A DNA stretch of 34,336 nucleotides from an uncultured Eubacteriales bacterium (lineage in GTDB: Bacteria > Bacillota > Clostridia > Oscillospirales > Acutalibacteraceae). Every line of letters begins with the position of its first letter. Positions within the stretch are counted from its first letter, which is position 1. The stretch is from the NCBI GenBank assembly GCA_900315785.1, contig ONAL01000016.1, forward strand, positions 1 to 34,336, read 5' to 3'. Below, piece after piece: positions 9,181 to 16,210 of this stretch. The notes under the pieces are model-generated. The model ran no database searches. It saw only the letters and a list, made by a program, of their open reading frames with translations, and was not told where the DNA came from. Made by a program: the position numbers and the translations under genes.

Positions 9181-9208
9181 AAAAATGGGGGGCTAAATAT
9201 AGCCCCCC
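9181..9208 (-). terminator. Intercistronic hairpin between binding protein and permease genes
   Basis: A 9-bp GC-rich stem, GGGGGGCTA with TAGCCCCCC (9187-9195 and 9200-9208, loop 9196-9199), is followed on the minus strand by ATTTTTTAAATG. Lying just after the binding-protein stop, it looks like a partial terminator and 3'-end stabiliser, a known means of making more binding protein than permease. Confidence 0.7.
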
Positions 9209-9243
9209 TAGTGAGGTTTAATTATCGTAAAAGTCAGAGAGAA

Positions 9244-10596
9244 TTATTCCTCAGCTGTCTTAGCCTTCTCTGTAGCCCAGTTGTCTACGAATGCCTTCTT
9301 AACAGCATCCCAATCGCCTGTGCCTGCAGCGTACTGTGTAAGAGCAGCGCCAACGCCGTCCTTCCAATCCTCGGAAGGCATTGTTGTGAAGTTCCAGCTT
9401 ACAGGAGTTTTGCCTGCTTCTGTGAGCTCTTTGTCGATCTTAACGAATACGTTTGTGCTCTCTTTTGCAGCCTTGAAGGGGATTACGAAGCCCATCTTGT
9501 CAGCCATAGCAGCTGTACCCTCGTCAGAGGTTACACACCAGTTGATGAACTCAGCTGTAGCAGCCTTGTCGTCGTCGGAAGCTTCGTCGTTGATGCACCA
9601 GTAGTTCTCTGTACCTGTGCAGAGACCCTGCTTAGCCTCGTCGCCTACGCCGATGTAAATCGGGAGCATGCCGAGGTCGTCGTCCTTAAGTCCGCCCTCT
9701 GTAACAGCGCCGTACTCCCAAGAACCGTTCTGGAAGAATACTGCGTCGCCGTTGATGAACTCTGTCTCAGCCTCTGCGCCTGTCTTGGAAGCAAGCTCAG
9801 TAGCCTTGCAGGTAGAATCTGTGATATAGAGATCCCAGATATTCTTGTAGTTGTCAAGGTATGTGCCGTCGAGCTTATCCTTGTCGCCTACGTTGCTGTC
9901 TTTGTACTCGAAGTAGATGGGAAGGTTAGCAAGGTGAGTCTTGAATCTCCAGTCAGAGGAGGAATCCATACCTGCGGATGTGAACGCACCCTTAACACCG
10001 AGCTTATCCTTGTTCTTCTGGATTTCGTCAGCTACAGTCTTGAGCTTGTCAAAGCTGTTGATGTCGTCGATAGACTTAACAGATGCGAAATCGGAATCAC
10101 AATACTTCTGGAGTAATGTCTTGTTGTAGATGATACCATAGGACTCGATTACATAAGCGATACCCTTAACAGCGTCGCCGTCCTTGAGAGCGAAGTCCTG
10201 AGATGTGAGCTGGCTGTAGATGTCTGTGTCCTTGAGGTCCATGCAGAAATCTGTCCACTTTGCGAGGCCAACGGGACCGTTAACCTGGAAGAGTGTGGGA
10301 GCCTCGTCCTTAGCAAGCTCAGATGTAAGAGTCTGCTCGTAAGTACCCTCAGCAGCAGTTACAACAGTAACCTTTGTGCCTGTAGCCTTTGTGTAAGTCT
10401 TAGCAAGATTCTGCCAAGCTTCGTCCTGCTCGGGCTTGAAGTTGAGGTAATAAACAGAGCCCTTGGAAGCGTCGCCCTTCTTGGAACCGCTGGAGGAAGA
10501 GCCGCCCTTGTCGTCGCCGCAGCTAGCAAAAGCGCCTACTGTCATAAGAGACGCAAGACCGATAGCGGCGATTCTTTTGATTGTTGAACTTTTCAT
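9244..10596 (-). CDS. Sugar ABC transporter substrate-binding lipoprotein
   Basis: A 450-aa extracytoplasmic solute-binding protein of the MalE/UgpB family (family 1), tethered to the membrane by an N-terminal lipid. The signal peptide is short (KR at 7-8, then hydrophobic) with a lipobox ending in FASC at Cys26, followed by a Gly/Ser/Lys linker. The mature part has the usual pattern: YYLNFKPEQDEAWQNLAKTY near the start, VNGPVGLAKW and AYVIESYGIIYNKTLL in lobe 1, and EFINGDAVFFQNGSWEYGA for ligand binding. The ATG at 10596 follows AAGGTGG; the frame extends to 10686 without a ribosome site. Codon use is strongly biased, so high expression is likely. It heads the operon with the two permeases. 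Confidence 0.93.
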   Translation of the reverse strand: MKSSTIKRIAAIGLASLMTVGAFASCGDDKGGSSSSGSKKGDASKGSVYYLNFKPEQDEAWQNLAKTYTKATGTKVTVVTAAEGTYEQTLTSELAKDEAPTLFQVNGPVGLAKWTDFCMDLKDTDIYSQLTSQDFALKDGDAVKGIAYVIESYGIIYNKTLLQKYCDSDFASVKSIDDINSFDKLKTVADEIQKNKDKLGVKGAFTSAGMDSSSDWRFKTHLANLPIYFEYKDSNVGDKDKLDGTYLDNYKNIWDLYITDSTCKATELASKTGAEAETEFINGDAVFFQNGSWEYGAVTEGGLKDDDLGMLPIYIGVGDEAKQGLCTGTENYWCINDEASDDDKAATAEFINWCVTSDEGTAAMADKMGFVIPFKAAKESTNVFVKIDKELTEAGKTPVSWNFTTMPSEDWKDGVGAALTQYAAGTGDWDAVKKAFVDNWATEKAKTAEE

Positions 10597-10721
10597 AAAA
10601 ATCCACCTTTTCAGAAAATTTTTTGACTCGAAAAAGGCGTCGAGCCTTCGCCGTGAGTCGTGGCATCGGAAGCGCGAAAGACGCACTTACCGACTGTCAT
10701 CAAAACATCCTCATCGGTAGT

Positions 10722-10750
10722 ATAATATCACAAAAAAAATGGGTTTGCAA
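10722..10750 (-). promoter_or_regulatory. SigA-type promoter of the ABC importer operon
   Basis: Minus strand: -35 TTGCAA (10745-10750), a 17-bp spacer, -10 TATTAT (10722-10727). The start site would be near 10715, giving a leader of about 120 nt before the binding-protein ATG. The leader (10597-10715) holds short GC-rich inverted segments but no riboswitch I recognise. Confidence 0.65.
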
Positions 10751-10882
10751 GAGGTTTTTGGTACATTTTTTAAACCTTATTTATCTAAATTATTCGACAT
10801 TTTTCAAGCCCAGTATTTATGGGGCTTTCGGGATTTGATTTTACAAAATCAGACGTTTTACAGTTTTGTAACCTATTTTGTG

Positions 10883-10911
10883 TGGCAAAAAACGAGCCTT
10901 TGTGATACAAT
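10883..10911 (+). promoter_or_regulatory. Possible promoter of the YesL-like gene
   Basis: Plus strand: an extended -10, TGATACAAT (-10 hexamer 10906-10911), with a weak -35 TGGCAA (10883-10888) at 17-bp spacing, 28 bp before the ATG at 10939. The 342-bp divergent region 10597-10938 holds this, the importer promoter and an AT-rich stretch. I see no gene in it. Confidence 0.45.
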
Positions 10912-10938
10912 AATTTCAGCAAAAACAAGGAGTTATTT

Positions 10939-11772
10939 ATGAAGAAAAAAGGAACTGCTTTCAAAAACTTTTTCAGATACTTTCCGAAGCTCCTCGCGGC
11001 AGGGCTGATGTTCTCCGTTCCGCTCGCGGCTTTTACGGGGCTTTTTATTCTGATTGGATATCTGACAGGCTTTAACAACATCATAGTATGGGGGCTTTCG
11101 ATTATTCCGTCGGCTCCGCTTCTTGCGGGACTGGTAATGTTTGTTCGCAAGATAGCGGTTGAAAACGAAGACGCAGAGCTCTTCCCCACCTTTATTAAAT
11201 CAGTTAAGGAAAACCTCGGATATTTTCTGATTCACGGCGTTGCGATTTATCTGATTACGGCATGCACGTTCTTTTCGGTGCTCTACTACGGCTCAATGGC
11301 AGGCGAGAACATCACCTACGGTTCAATTCTGTCGATTTACCTCGTGTTTACCGCAATCCTTGTGACTGCTATGTTCTACGCTCCGCTGATGACCGTCACG
11401 TATGAGCTCTCAATAAAGGACATTTATAAGAACAGCTTTCTGCTGGTTTTCGGAAAAATCCTGAGAAACCTCGGAGCGCTGGTTCTGATTATCCTTGTAT
11501 CTCTGCTCGCGTTCTTCGGTGTTATGTACACAAACGGCATTCTGCTCTGGATTACCGTCGGATTAATTGTTATAATCTATCCTCTGCTCTTCGTTTACAT
11601 ATCGGTTTCGGTTGTATCAAAGGGTATGCAGGAAAGCGTTGGTTCGTTTGTGAATCCCGTCAAGGTTGTTGAGGACGACAGCGACGCGGTTCAACAGGCA
11701 ATTAAGAGCTCTAACGGCGACAGCGATTATGTTTTCGTCAACGGCAAAATGGTTAAGGTTGATAAAAAGTAA
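10939..11772 (+). CDS. YesL/DUF624-like membrane protein
   Basis: A 277-aa integral membrane protein with about six hydrophobic segments: roughly 17-41, 48-68, 96-118, 127-150, 173-196 and 200-224. The pattern of an F..FIKSVKENLGYF loop, later a DIYKNSFLLVFGKILRNL block and a terminal hydrophobic pair fits the DUF624/YesL family. Those proteins are habitually encoded beside family-1 sugar binding proteins and their permeases. The divergent sugar importer at 7410-10596 supports this assignment. The biochemical role of the family is not established. The C-terminal 50 residues are hydrophilic and acidic, ending in YVFVNGKMVKVDKK. The ATG follows AAGGAG at 6-nt spacing, and a strong terminator follows the stop. 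Confidence 0.7.
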   Translation: MKKKGTAFKNFFRYFPKLLAAGLMFSVPLAAFTGLFILIGYLTGFNNIIVWGLSIIPSAPLLAGLVMFVRKIAVENEDAELFPTFIKSVKENLGYFLIHGVAIYLITACTFFSVLYYGSMAGENITYGSILSIYLVFTAILVTAMFYAPLMTVTYELSIKDIYKNSFLLVFGKILRNLGALVLIILVSLLAFFGVMYTNGILLWITVGLIVIIYPLLFVYISVSVVSKGMQESVGSFVNPVKVVEDDSDAVQQAIKSSNGDSDYVFVNGKMVKVDKK

Positions 11773-11783
11773 TGCAGACAGCG

Positions 11784-11814
11784 AAAGCTCCGACCAATCG
11801 GTCGGAGCTTTTTT
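11784..11814 (+). terminator. Intrinsic terminator after the YesL-like gene
   Basis: A perfect 12-bp stem, AAAGCTCCGACC with GGTCGGAGCTTT (11784-11795 and 11800-11811, loop AATC), runs into TTTTTTC on the plus strand. It lies between converging genes; the minus-strand T tail is only three bases, so it mainly serves the plus-strand gene. Confidence 0.88.
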
Positions 11815-11819
11815 CTTTA

Positions 11820-12299
11820 TCAGAATAATCTCACCAGCGTCATAGAGGCGTTTACCTCTCCCTCGTCATCGCGAAGCATAATAGGTATGCCGCTTGTATT
11901 CACAAGGGTAATGACATCTCCCATCTGAGCGGATACGATAACCTGACCGTAGGGCACATGGTAAATTCCGCCCTCAACGGGCTGTGAGTTCTTGTAGAGT
12001 TCTATATCGACATCGTTGCCGCCCGTATAGACATAGAAGGTAACGAGATACACACCTGTTTTGTTTATGACAACATTTTCGGTTCCCGCGATATGAGTTA
12101 TACCGCCCGAGAGAGGACCGTTAGCCGAGAAGGTAAAGGCGTCGAGGTTGTCGACCGTCTGAGCAGTTGTGTCATAAATATAGGCGTATTCGCCGAAGTT
12201 GTTAACACAACCGCCGCAAGTAACAGCACAGGGGTTAAAGCCGCATTTGCACTTGCCGCAGCAGCCGCAGGAGCAGCTTGTAGTTTCTGTATTAAACAT
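11820..12299 (-). CDS. Cys-rich C1q/BclA C-terminal-like protein
   Basis: A 159-aa protein in two parts. Residues 9-31 hold nine Cys in a Gly/Lys-rich stretch (SCSCGCC, KCKC, then C24, C28, C31). Residues from about 45 to the end look like a C1q/TNF-like jelly roll of the type at the C-terminus of BclA spore-surface glycoproteins, with the blocks FSANGPLSGGITH, VVINKTGVYLVTFYVY and a final STMTLV-like strand (ASMTLVRLF). There is no signal peptide and no collagen-like Gly-X-Y segment. The Cys cluster could form disulphide crosslinks or bind metal. A spore-surface role is inferred from the fold and the nearby SASP gene. The ATG at 12299 follows AAAGGGA; the leader carries a 6-bp hairpin (12322-12336). 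Confidence 0.65.
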   Translation of the reverse strand: MFNTETTSCSCGCCGKCKCGFNPCAVTCGGCVNNFGEYAYIYDTTAQTVDNLDAFTFSANGPLSGGITHIAGTENVVINKTGVYLVTFYVYTGGNDVDIELYKNSQPVEGGIYHVPYGQVIVSAQMGDVITLVNTSGIPIMLRDDEGEVNASMTLVRLF

Positions 12300-12368
12300 A
12301 GAATATTCCCTTTCTTTGTTTGCCGTATGATACGGCTTAGTACATTCTATGCTTGTACACAATTTTGG

Positions 12369-12555
12369 TTAACTGCTTCGATAATCTCTCTCGATATCCT
12401 CGCTCCAGTACGCTTCAAGAGGAGCGCGGTTTCTGACCTTGCCGACCGCCTTGGCGACAGTCTCGTACACAACAGAGGTTCCGCATTTGTCGGCGTGATA
12501 ATTAACCGCTCTCTCGGAGCTCAGAGTATTTGTCCTTCTTAAAAAGCTTAAGCAT
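12369..12555 (-). pseudogene. Frame-disrupted small ORF (about 61 residues if restored)
   Basis: An ATG at 12555 overlaps the end of the GNAT gene and opens MLKLFKKDKYSELRESG, then meets a TAA at 12502-12504. From the same place the +1-shifted frame runs on with gene-like codons (VNYHADKCGTSVVYETVAKA, then VGKVRNRAPLEAYWSEDIER) to a TAA at 12369-12371. Skipping one base near 12505-12511 would join the two into one protein of about 61 residues. It could be a real frameshift mutation, a sequencing error or a programmed +1 frameshift. I do not recognise the family. Confidence 0.45.
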
Positions 12556-13111
12556 CTTTGAAATAATCCTCTCTGAGAATCGCGTAGCGCGACACGTCGC
12601 AGATGCCCTGCATATTCTTTCCCGACTGTCGGGACGTGCCCTCATAGCTGAGACCGCATTTCTTCATAACGTCGCCCGAATGAGGATTGTTCGGGTCATG
12701 CTCCGCGCAAATCCGATTAACGCCGACCTCTTCAAAGAGAAACTTAATCACGCGCGAAAACGCTTCAGACATAATTCCCTTGTGCCAGTAGTTATATCCG
12801 ATACAGTAGCCGATTTCGACTCCCTCAATATCCTCATTAAGCTTTACCGTGCCGATTGAGCCGATTGGCTCGCCGCTCTGCTTCCAGACGATTTTCCAGT
12901 CATAAAAGTCGGGCTTTTTCTGGCTTTCAAGCAAATACTTATGATAGGAGTTTTTCAGTTCTTCTGCGCTCTTGTACGGCGGCCACGTCAGAAAATGCGT
13001 CACGCGCTCATCGTTCGCCCAATTTCTGAACATAGGCTCGTAATCGTCCTCAAGCGTTTTGCGCAAAACAAGCCGCTCTGTTTCAAGTGTAACCGTGCCT
13101 AAATGATTCAT
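12548..13111 (-). CDS. GNAT acetyltransferase, RimJ/RimL type
   Basis: A 187-aa acetyl-CoA-dependent N-acetyltransferase (Acetyltransf_3 group). It opens with the family's LETERLVLRKTLEDDYEPMF, continues with GEPIGSIGTVKLNED, IEGVEIGYCIGYNYWHKGIM (the acetyl-CoA-binding beta4/alpha3 region) and ends with NPHSGDVMKKCGLSYEGTSR. The usual R/QxxGxG/A loop is represented by YWHKGIM. The substrate could be a protein N-terminus, an antibiotic or another small molecule and cannot be assigned. Its ATG overlaps the stop of the deaminase-like gene by 4 nt (ATGA), so the two are translated together. Confidence 0.88.
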   Translation of the reverse strand: MNHLGTVTLETERLVLRKTLEDDYEPMFRNWANDERVTHFLTWPPYKSAEELKNSYHKYLLESQKKPDFYDWKIVWKQSGEPIGSIGTVKLNEDIEGVEIGYCIGYNYWHKGIMSEAFSRVIKFLFEEVGVNRICAEHDPNNPHSGDVMKKCGLSYEGTSRQSGKNMQGICDVSRYAILREDYFKDA

Positions 13112-13542
13112 ACCTTCGTCTCCCTTTCATATCTTTCCTGTCCCCACCAAAGCGGCGTGAGCTCCTTAAGCGTAATGGTTTCTCTCGTTTCGTAGTTTAC
13201 CATTATTTCCATATCCGCGTTTTTTTCGCTCAGCTGCATAAAAAACTCACGGCAGGCTCCGCAAGGCATACCGCTGCTGCCTGAATACGGCGGCTTGTTG
13301 CGAAACGCGATTAACCGCTTTACAACTGTCTGATTGCTGTTTGTCAGCATATTGACAGCGGCAACGCGCTCCGCGCAGAGATTCATAACTCCGCTGCAGC
13401 TCTCTATACAAAAGCCAGCAAAAATCTCTCCGTTCTCTGCTTCAAGAGCACAAACGACGTTATAAGCATATATAAACGGTGATATATCCTCAGGGTGATA
13501 ATACTCCTTTGCCGTTTCGTAAAGTTTCTCCCAAATATCCAT
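13108..13542 (-). CDS. Cytidine deaminase-like zinc enzyme
   Basis: A 144-aa member of the cytidine/blasticidin-S deaminase superfamily. The zinc and catalytic motifs are present: Cys56-Ala-Glu58 in LCAERVA and Cys94/Cys97 in MPCGACREF. These form the three-Cys zinc site of tetrameric CDAs, with Glu58 as the proton shuttle. The N-terminal half is less like housekeeping Cdd (no clear PYS-F-VGAA motif), and the C-terminus, TLKELTPLWWGQERY, resembles the ELLP end of blasticidin-S deaminase and related Clostridia proteins. It may therefore act on cytidine or a modified nucleoside. The ATG follows GGAGG at good spacing; a GNAT gene overlaps downstream. Confidence 0.82.
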   Translation of the reverse strand: MDIWEKLYETAKEYYHPEDISPFIYAYNVVCALEAENGEIFAGFCIESCSGVMNLCAERVAAVNMLTNSNQTVVKRLIAFRNKPPYSGSSGMPCGACREFFMQLSEKNADMEIMVNYETRETITLKELTPLWWGQERYERETKV

Positions 13543-13628
13543 CTTTTCCTCCGAAACTCAAATCATTTTCTTAATACTAACACGAAATCTGATGAAAATC
13601 AAATTTAAAATTATACAATATTTGCTAT

Positions 13629-13660
13629 ATATAAAACCCGAAAAACTTCACACAATACTA
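13629..13660 (+). promoter_or_regulatory. Possible forespore (SigG-like) promoter of the SASP gene
   Basis: AATACTA (13654-13660) differs by one base from the SigG -10 consensus CATACTA and lies about 60 bp before the SASP ATG. The matching -35 (ATATAA-like, around 13629-13636) is weak. The call rests mainly on the expectation that SASP genes are forespore-expressed. Confidence 0.3.
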
Positions 13661-13720
13661 TCGCAACACAAAAGTTGCTTAAACGATAAATCACGAAATT
13701 AAGAAAAGGAGAAAACAACT

Positions 13721-13912
13721 ATGTCTAAGAACAATATTGCTGTTCCCGAGGCTAAGGAAGCTCTCGAGCGTTTCAAGATGGAAGCCGCTAACGAAGTAGG
13801 CGTAAATCTCAAGCAGGGCTACAACGGCGATCTCACATCTCGTCAGGCAGGTTCTGTCGGCGGTCAGATGGTAAAAAAGATGATCGAAAGCTATGAAAAG
13901 GGCTTAAAGTAA
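13721..13912 (+). CDS. Alpha/beta-type small acid-soluble spore protein
   Basis: SASPs coat spore DNA, hold it in an A-like form and protect it from UV; at germination they are cut by the GPR protease and serve as amino-acid stores. The 63-aa product shows both family blocks: EALERFKMEAANEVGVNL, which contains the GPR-site region, and the DNA-binding LTSRQAGSVGGQMVKKMIE. It is typical in length and lacks Cys and Trp. The ATG follows AAGGAG. Its presence is direct evidence that the organism is, or descends from, a spore former. It stands alone with its own terminator. Confidence 0.95.
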   Translation: MSKNNIAVPEAKEALERFKMEAANEVGVNLKQGYNGDLTSRQAGSVGGQMVKKMIESYEKGLK

Positions 13913-13924
13913 TTAAGCTTTGAG

Positions 13925-13980
13925 CAAAAAAGAGAAGCTGTCGCAAGGCAAAAGCTTTACGACAGCTTCTTTATTTTTTA
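13925..13980. terminator. Bidirectional intrinsic terminator
   Basis: A perfect 11-bp stem, AGAAGCTGTCG with CGACAGCTTCT (13933-13943 and 13960-13970, 16-nt loop), is followed by TTATTTTTTA on the plus strand and CTTTTTTGC on the minus strand. It separates the converging SASP and acidic-repeat protein genes. Confidence 0.85.
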
Positions 13981-13981
13981 C

Positions 13982-14833
13982 TTAGTGTCTGGGCTTATAT
14001 CTGCCTGAGGGCTCTTCCTTCTTGGGAAGCACGATATCAGCCGTGTCGAACTTGCTTCGACGTTTTACGCTGTGCTTCTCCTGCTTTGCAGCCTCGGGAG
14101 AAACGGGACGCTTTGCAGCGGGAGCTGCACTTTCAGGTCTGGGCTTCTTGTAGGGGTTGCCGCCTTTCGCGACTGCACCGCTCTTGAGAGCCTTTCTCTT
14201 CTTGACGCTGAGGTAAATCATAAATCCGATTAATCCGACAGCAACTGCTTCCATAGCGATTCCCAGGATAAGCATCCACTCGCCGTTGTTAGCGCCGCTT
14301 GCGTCGTTGTTGCGGATAAACGCAAAATCATCATCGCCGCTCTGGGAAGCGTTCTTGAGCTGAGCAGCAATCTTAGCCCAGTCGCCCTCGTTGAGGGTAT
14401 CCTTGGAAACGTCGTCCTTTTCTGCGTTATAAACCGCTGCGGTCGAAGCTTTCTCGGAGGAGGTGTTATTCTCACGCTCCTCGTAGTTGCCGTAATCAGC
14501 GTCGTCGCCGCTGTTCCAGTCATAGTTGTCATCATCGTTGTACTGGGGCTGAGTATCTTCAGACTGCTGACCCTGAGTGTAATCGCTGTCATCCTGAGAC
14601 TGCGTATCCTGAGTCTGAGGCTGAGTGTCCTCGGTAACAGGGGCTGTATCCTCAGTCTCAGGCTGAGTGTCCTCGGACTCGTAGGTGACATCTTCGCTTG
14701 TATCAGGTTCTACATACTCGGACTCGGGAACTGACTCTCCCTCACCCTCAACAGCGGAAACACTGAATGTCCACATAGTTGAAAACGCGATAAGCATTGC
14801 GAAAAATACCGCTAAAAATCTTTTCTTTTTCAT
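13982..14833 (-). CDS. Secreted acidic-repeat protein with C-terminal membrane anchor
   Basis: A 283-aa protein of unknown function. It has an N-terminal signal peptide (KKKR, hydrophobic core, likely cleavage after SVSA near residue 27), then an acidic low-complexity region (30-125). In that region the unit EDTQP or a variant recurs (EDTQPET, EDTAPVT, EDTQPQTQ, EDTQPQY). A less acidic segment (130-185) follows, then a transmembrane helix (about 187-210) and a basic cytoplasmic tail rich in Lys, Arg, Pro and Ala. The result is a type I surface protein with a long negatively charged exterior. It lies 53 nt after the PrsA-like gene, with GGAAGGGTG before its ATG, so it is probably in the same transcript. 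Confidence 0.7.
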   Translation of the reverse strand: MKKKRFLAVFFAMLIAFSTMWTFSVSAVEGEGESVPESEYVEPDTSEDVTYESEDTQPETEDTAPVTEDTQPQTQDTQSQDDSDYTQGQQSEDTQPQYNDDDNYDWNSGDDADYGNYEERENNTSSEKASTAAVYNAEKDDVSKDTLNEGDWAKIAAQLKNASQSGDDDFAFIRNNDASGANNGEWMLILGIAMEAVAVGLIGFMIYLSVKKRKALKSGAVAKGGNPYKKPRPESAAPAAKRPVSPEAAKQEKHSVKRRSKFDTADIVLPKKEEPSGRYKPRH

Positions 14834-14886
14834 AATCTACACCCTTCCATCCAAAATATCGTCAAAGTGCGGGTTACTGAAACAAA

Positions 14887-16098
14887 TTACTCAGCTTTGG
14901 AGCTTGAGCTTGAAGAACTTGACGATGTATCGGGCTTAGTGAAGAACATATTGGGGTCGTAGCTGTCGATAGCTCCGCTGTTCTTCTCGAACTTCTTGTC
15001 GTCGGAAAGCTTCTTAGCCTGATCCTTCAAGAATTTCTTGAAGTCATCGCTCTTCATATTCTGAAGAACAGAAGTGCGCTTGTCACCCTTTACATAATTC
15101 TTTACTTCGTCCTTGAGGTCGTTTTTGACAATGAGGTAAGCCGAGGGGCTGTCGCCGTCTTTACCGACTGTAATTACGGAAGCCTTGCCGTTCTCGAGCT
15201 TCTTTAATGCCTTAAAGATATCCTCGTTATTCTTCTCGAGGTTCTCCTTTGTATCTACGGAGTTGCTTGTTACGCTGGACTCCTCAACGCCGTAAGCCTT
15301 CTGAATCTTCTTGCTTGCGTCGTCAAAGCTTAATTCACCTGAGGCAATCTTTGAAGCATAGTCCTCAAGAGCTGCTGTAATTTTCTTGATTTTCTTATCC
15401 GAATAAGCCTTGGAAGAAGAATTTCCGTCGGAGTCTGTCTCGGATGAGTAGAGGTTTACGGGAATGCTGCTGTAGCCGAGGTAGTTCTCTGTGAAGAACT
15501 TTTCGAGGTCACTGTCTGAAACCTCTTCGGAGCCGCCCTTACCATAGATAGCGTCAAAGAGCTTAGATGTCTTTACAGCATAGATTGAGCTGCCTACGGG
15601 GCTGATGTAGAGCTGCTTGAAGCTGTCAAAGGAAATACCGTAGTCCTCGAGCTGATCCTTGAGGGGGTTGTAATACTGAGCGGAATATGCTGCGTAGGGA
15701 CCCATCTCCCAAGCACTCTTGCAGGATTCCTCAGCTGTCTCGAGCTCGGACTTTGCGATGTCAACCTTCTTCTCATCAATGAGCTTGTCAACAACAACGA
15801 GTTCCTTTGCGGCTTCGTCAGCCTTGTCCTTGATCCAATCACGGGCAACAGCCTTTTCGCCGTCGTCGTCCGTAATCTTGAGGTCCATAAAGCTTTCGCT
15901 TTCCTTATAATCCTTTACCTTCTCGGCGTAACCCTGAGCAGTTGTATAAGCGCTGTAGAGCGAGTAGATATAAACGCCGATGTCGTAGGTCTTGTCGCCG
16001 TACTTGTAGCTTGACTGTTTTGTGAGGCTACAGCTTGCAGCTGAAACGACAAGGATAGCCGCAATTACAACGGCTATAGCTTTCTTAAAAAGGTTCAT
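14887..16098 (-). CDS. PrsA/SurA-like lipoprotein with degenerate parvulin region
   Basis: A 403-aa membrane-anchored extracellular protein. The signal peptide ends in the lipobox AASC (Cys23). Residues 35-190 are helical and charged, like the N-terminal chaperone part of PrsA/SurA. Residues about 215-335 retain the outline of a parvulin prolyl isomerase (ALEDYASKIASGELSFDDASKKI, ALKKLENGKASVITVGKDG, AYLIVKNDL), but I cannot find the canonical ASHILV strand or the second catalytic-type His. It is therefore probably a foldase-like chaperone without isomerase activity. The C-terminus is a Ser-rich tail. Its place after mfd matches the common Clostridia order, but it has its own promoter at 16151-16179. 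Confidence 0.7.
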   Translation of the reverse strand: MNLFKKAIAVVIAAILVVSAASCSLTKQSSYKYGDKTYDIGVYIYSLYSAYTTAQGYAEKVKDYKESESFMDLKITDDDGEKAVARDWIKDKADEAAKELVVVDKLIDEKKVDIAKSELETAEESCKSAWEMGPYAAYSAQYYNPLKDQLEDYGISFDSFKQLYISPVGSSIYAVKTSKLFDAIYGKGGSEEVSDSDLEKFFTENYLGYSSIPVNLYSSETDSDGNSSSKAYSDKKIKKITAALEDYASKIASGELSFDDASKKIQKAYGVEESSVTSNSVDTKENLEKNNEDIFKALKKLENGKASVITVGKDGDSPSAYLIVKNDLKDEVKNYVKGDKRTSVLQNMKSDDFKKFLKDQAKKLSDDKKFEKNSGAIDSYDPNMFFTKPDTSSSSSSSSSKAE

Positions 16099-16150
16099 TA
16101 TTCATTACCGTCCTATCTTTATGCGTACTGACGCATTTTTTAACTCTATA

Positions 16151-16179
16151 ATTATACACGAAACTTTGTCAATTGTAAA
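16151..16179 (-). promoter_or_regulatory. SigA-type promoter of the PrsA-like gene
   Basis: Minus strand: -35 TTTACA (16174-16179), 17-bp spacer, -10 TATAAT (16151-16156), in the 112-bp gap after mfd. The leader (about 45 nt) carries a 6-bp hairpin (16121-16136, loop CAGT on this strand) just before the ribosome site AGGACGG. Confidence 0.7.
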
Positions 16180-16210
16180 TGATTTTCGATAAAATAATTA
16201 AAAAATAATA

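Noticed and set aside
9211-10116. Plus-strand open frame of 301 codons opposite the sugar-binding protein
   Set aside because: Cys/Val/Leu-rich product with no motif, antisense to a well-supported gene; a by-product of strong codon bias in that gene.
12093-12542. Plus-strand open frame of 149 codons opposite the C1q-like gene and its upstream gap
   Set aside because: No ribosome site and no promoter; most of it is antisense to the C1q-like gene. The minus-strand signal in the gap explains the coding bias better.
16121-16141. Terminator-like hairpin plus T run on the plus strand
   Set aside because: No plus-strand gene ends there; it lies in the leader of the minus-strand lipoprotein gene and may act there as a simple stem.
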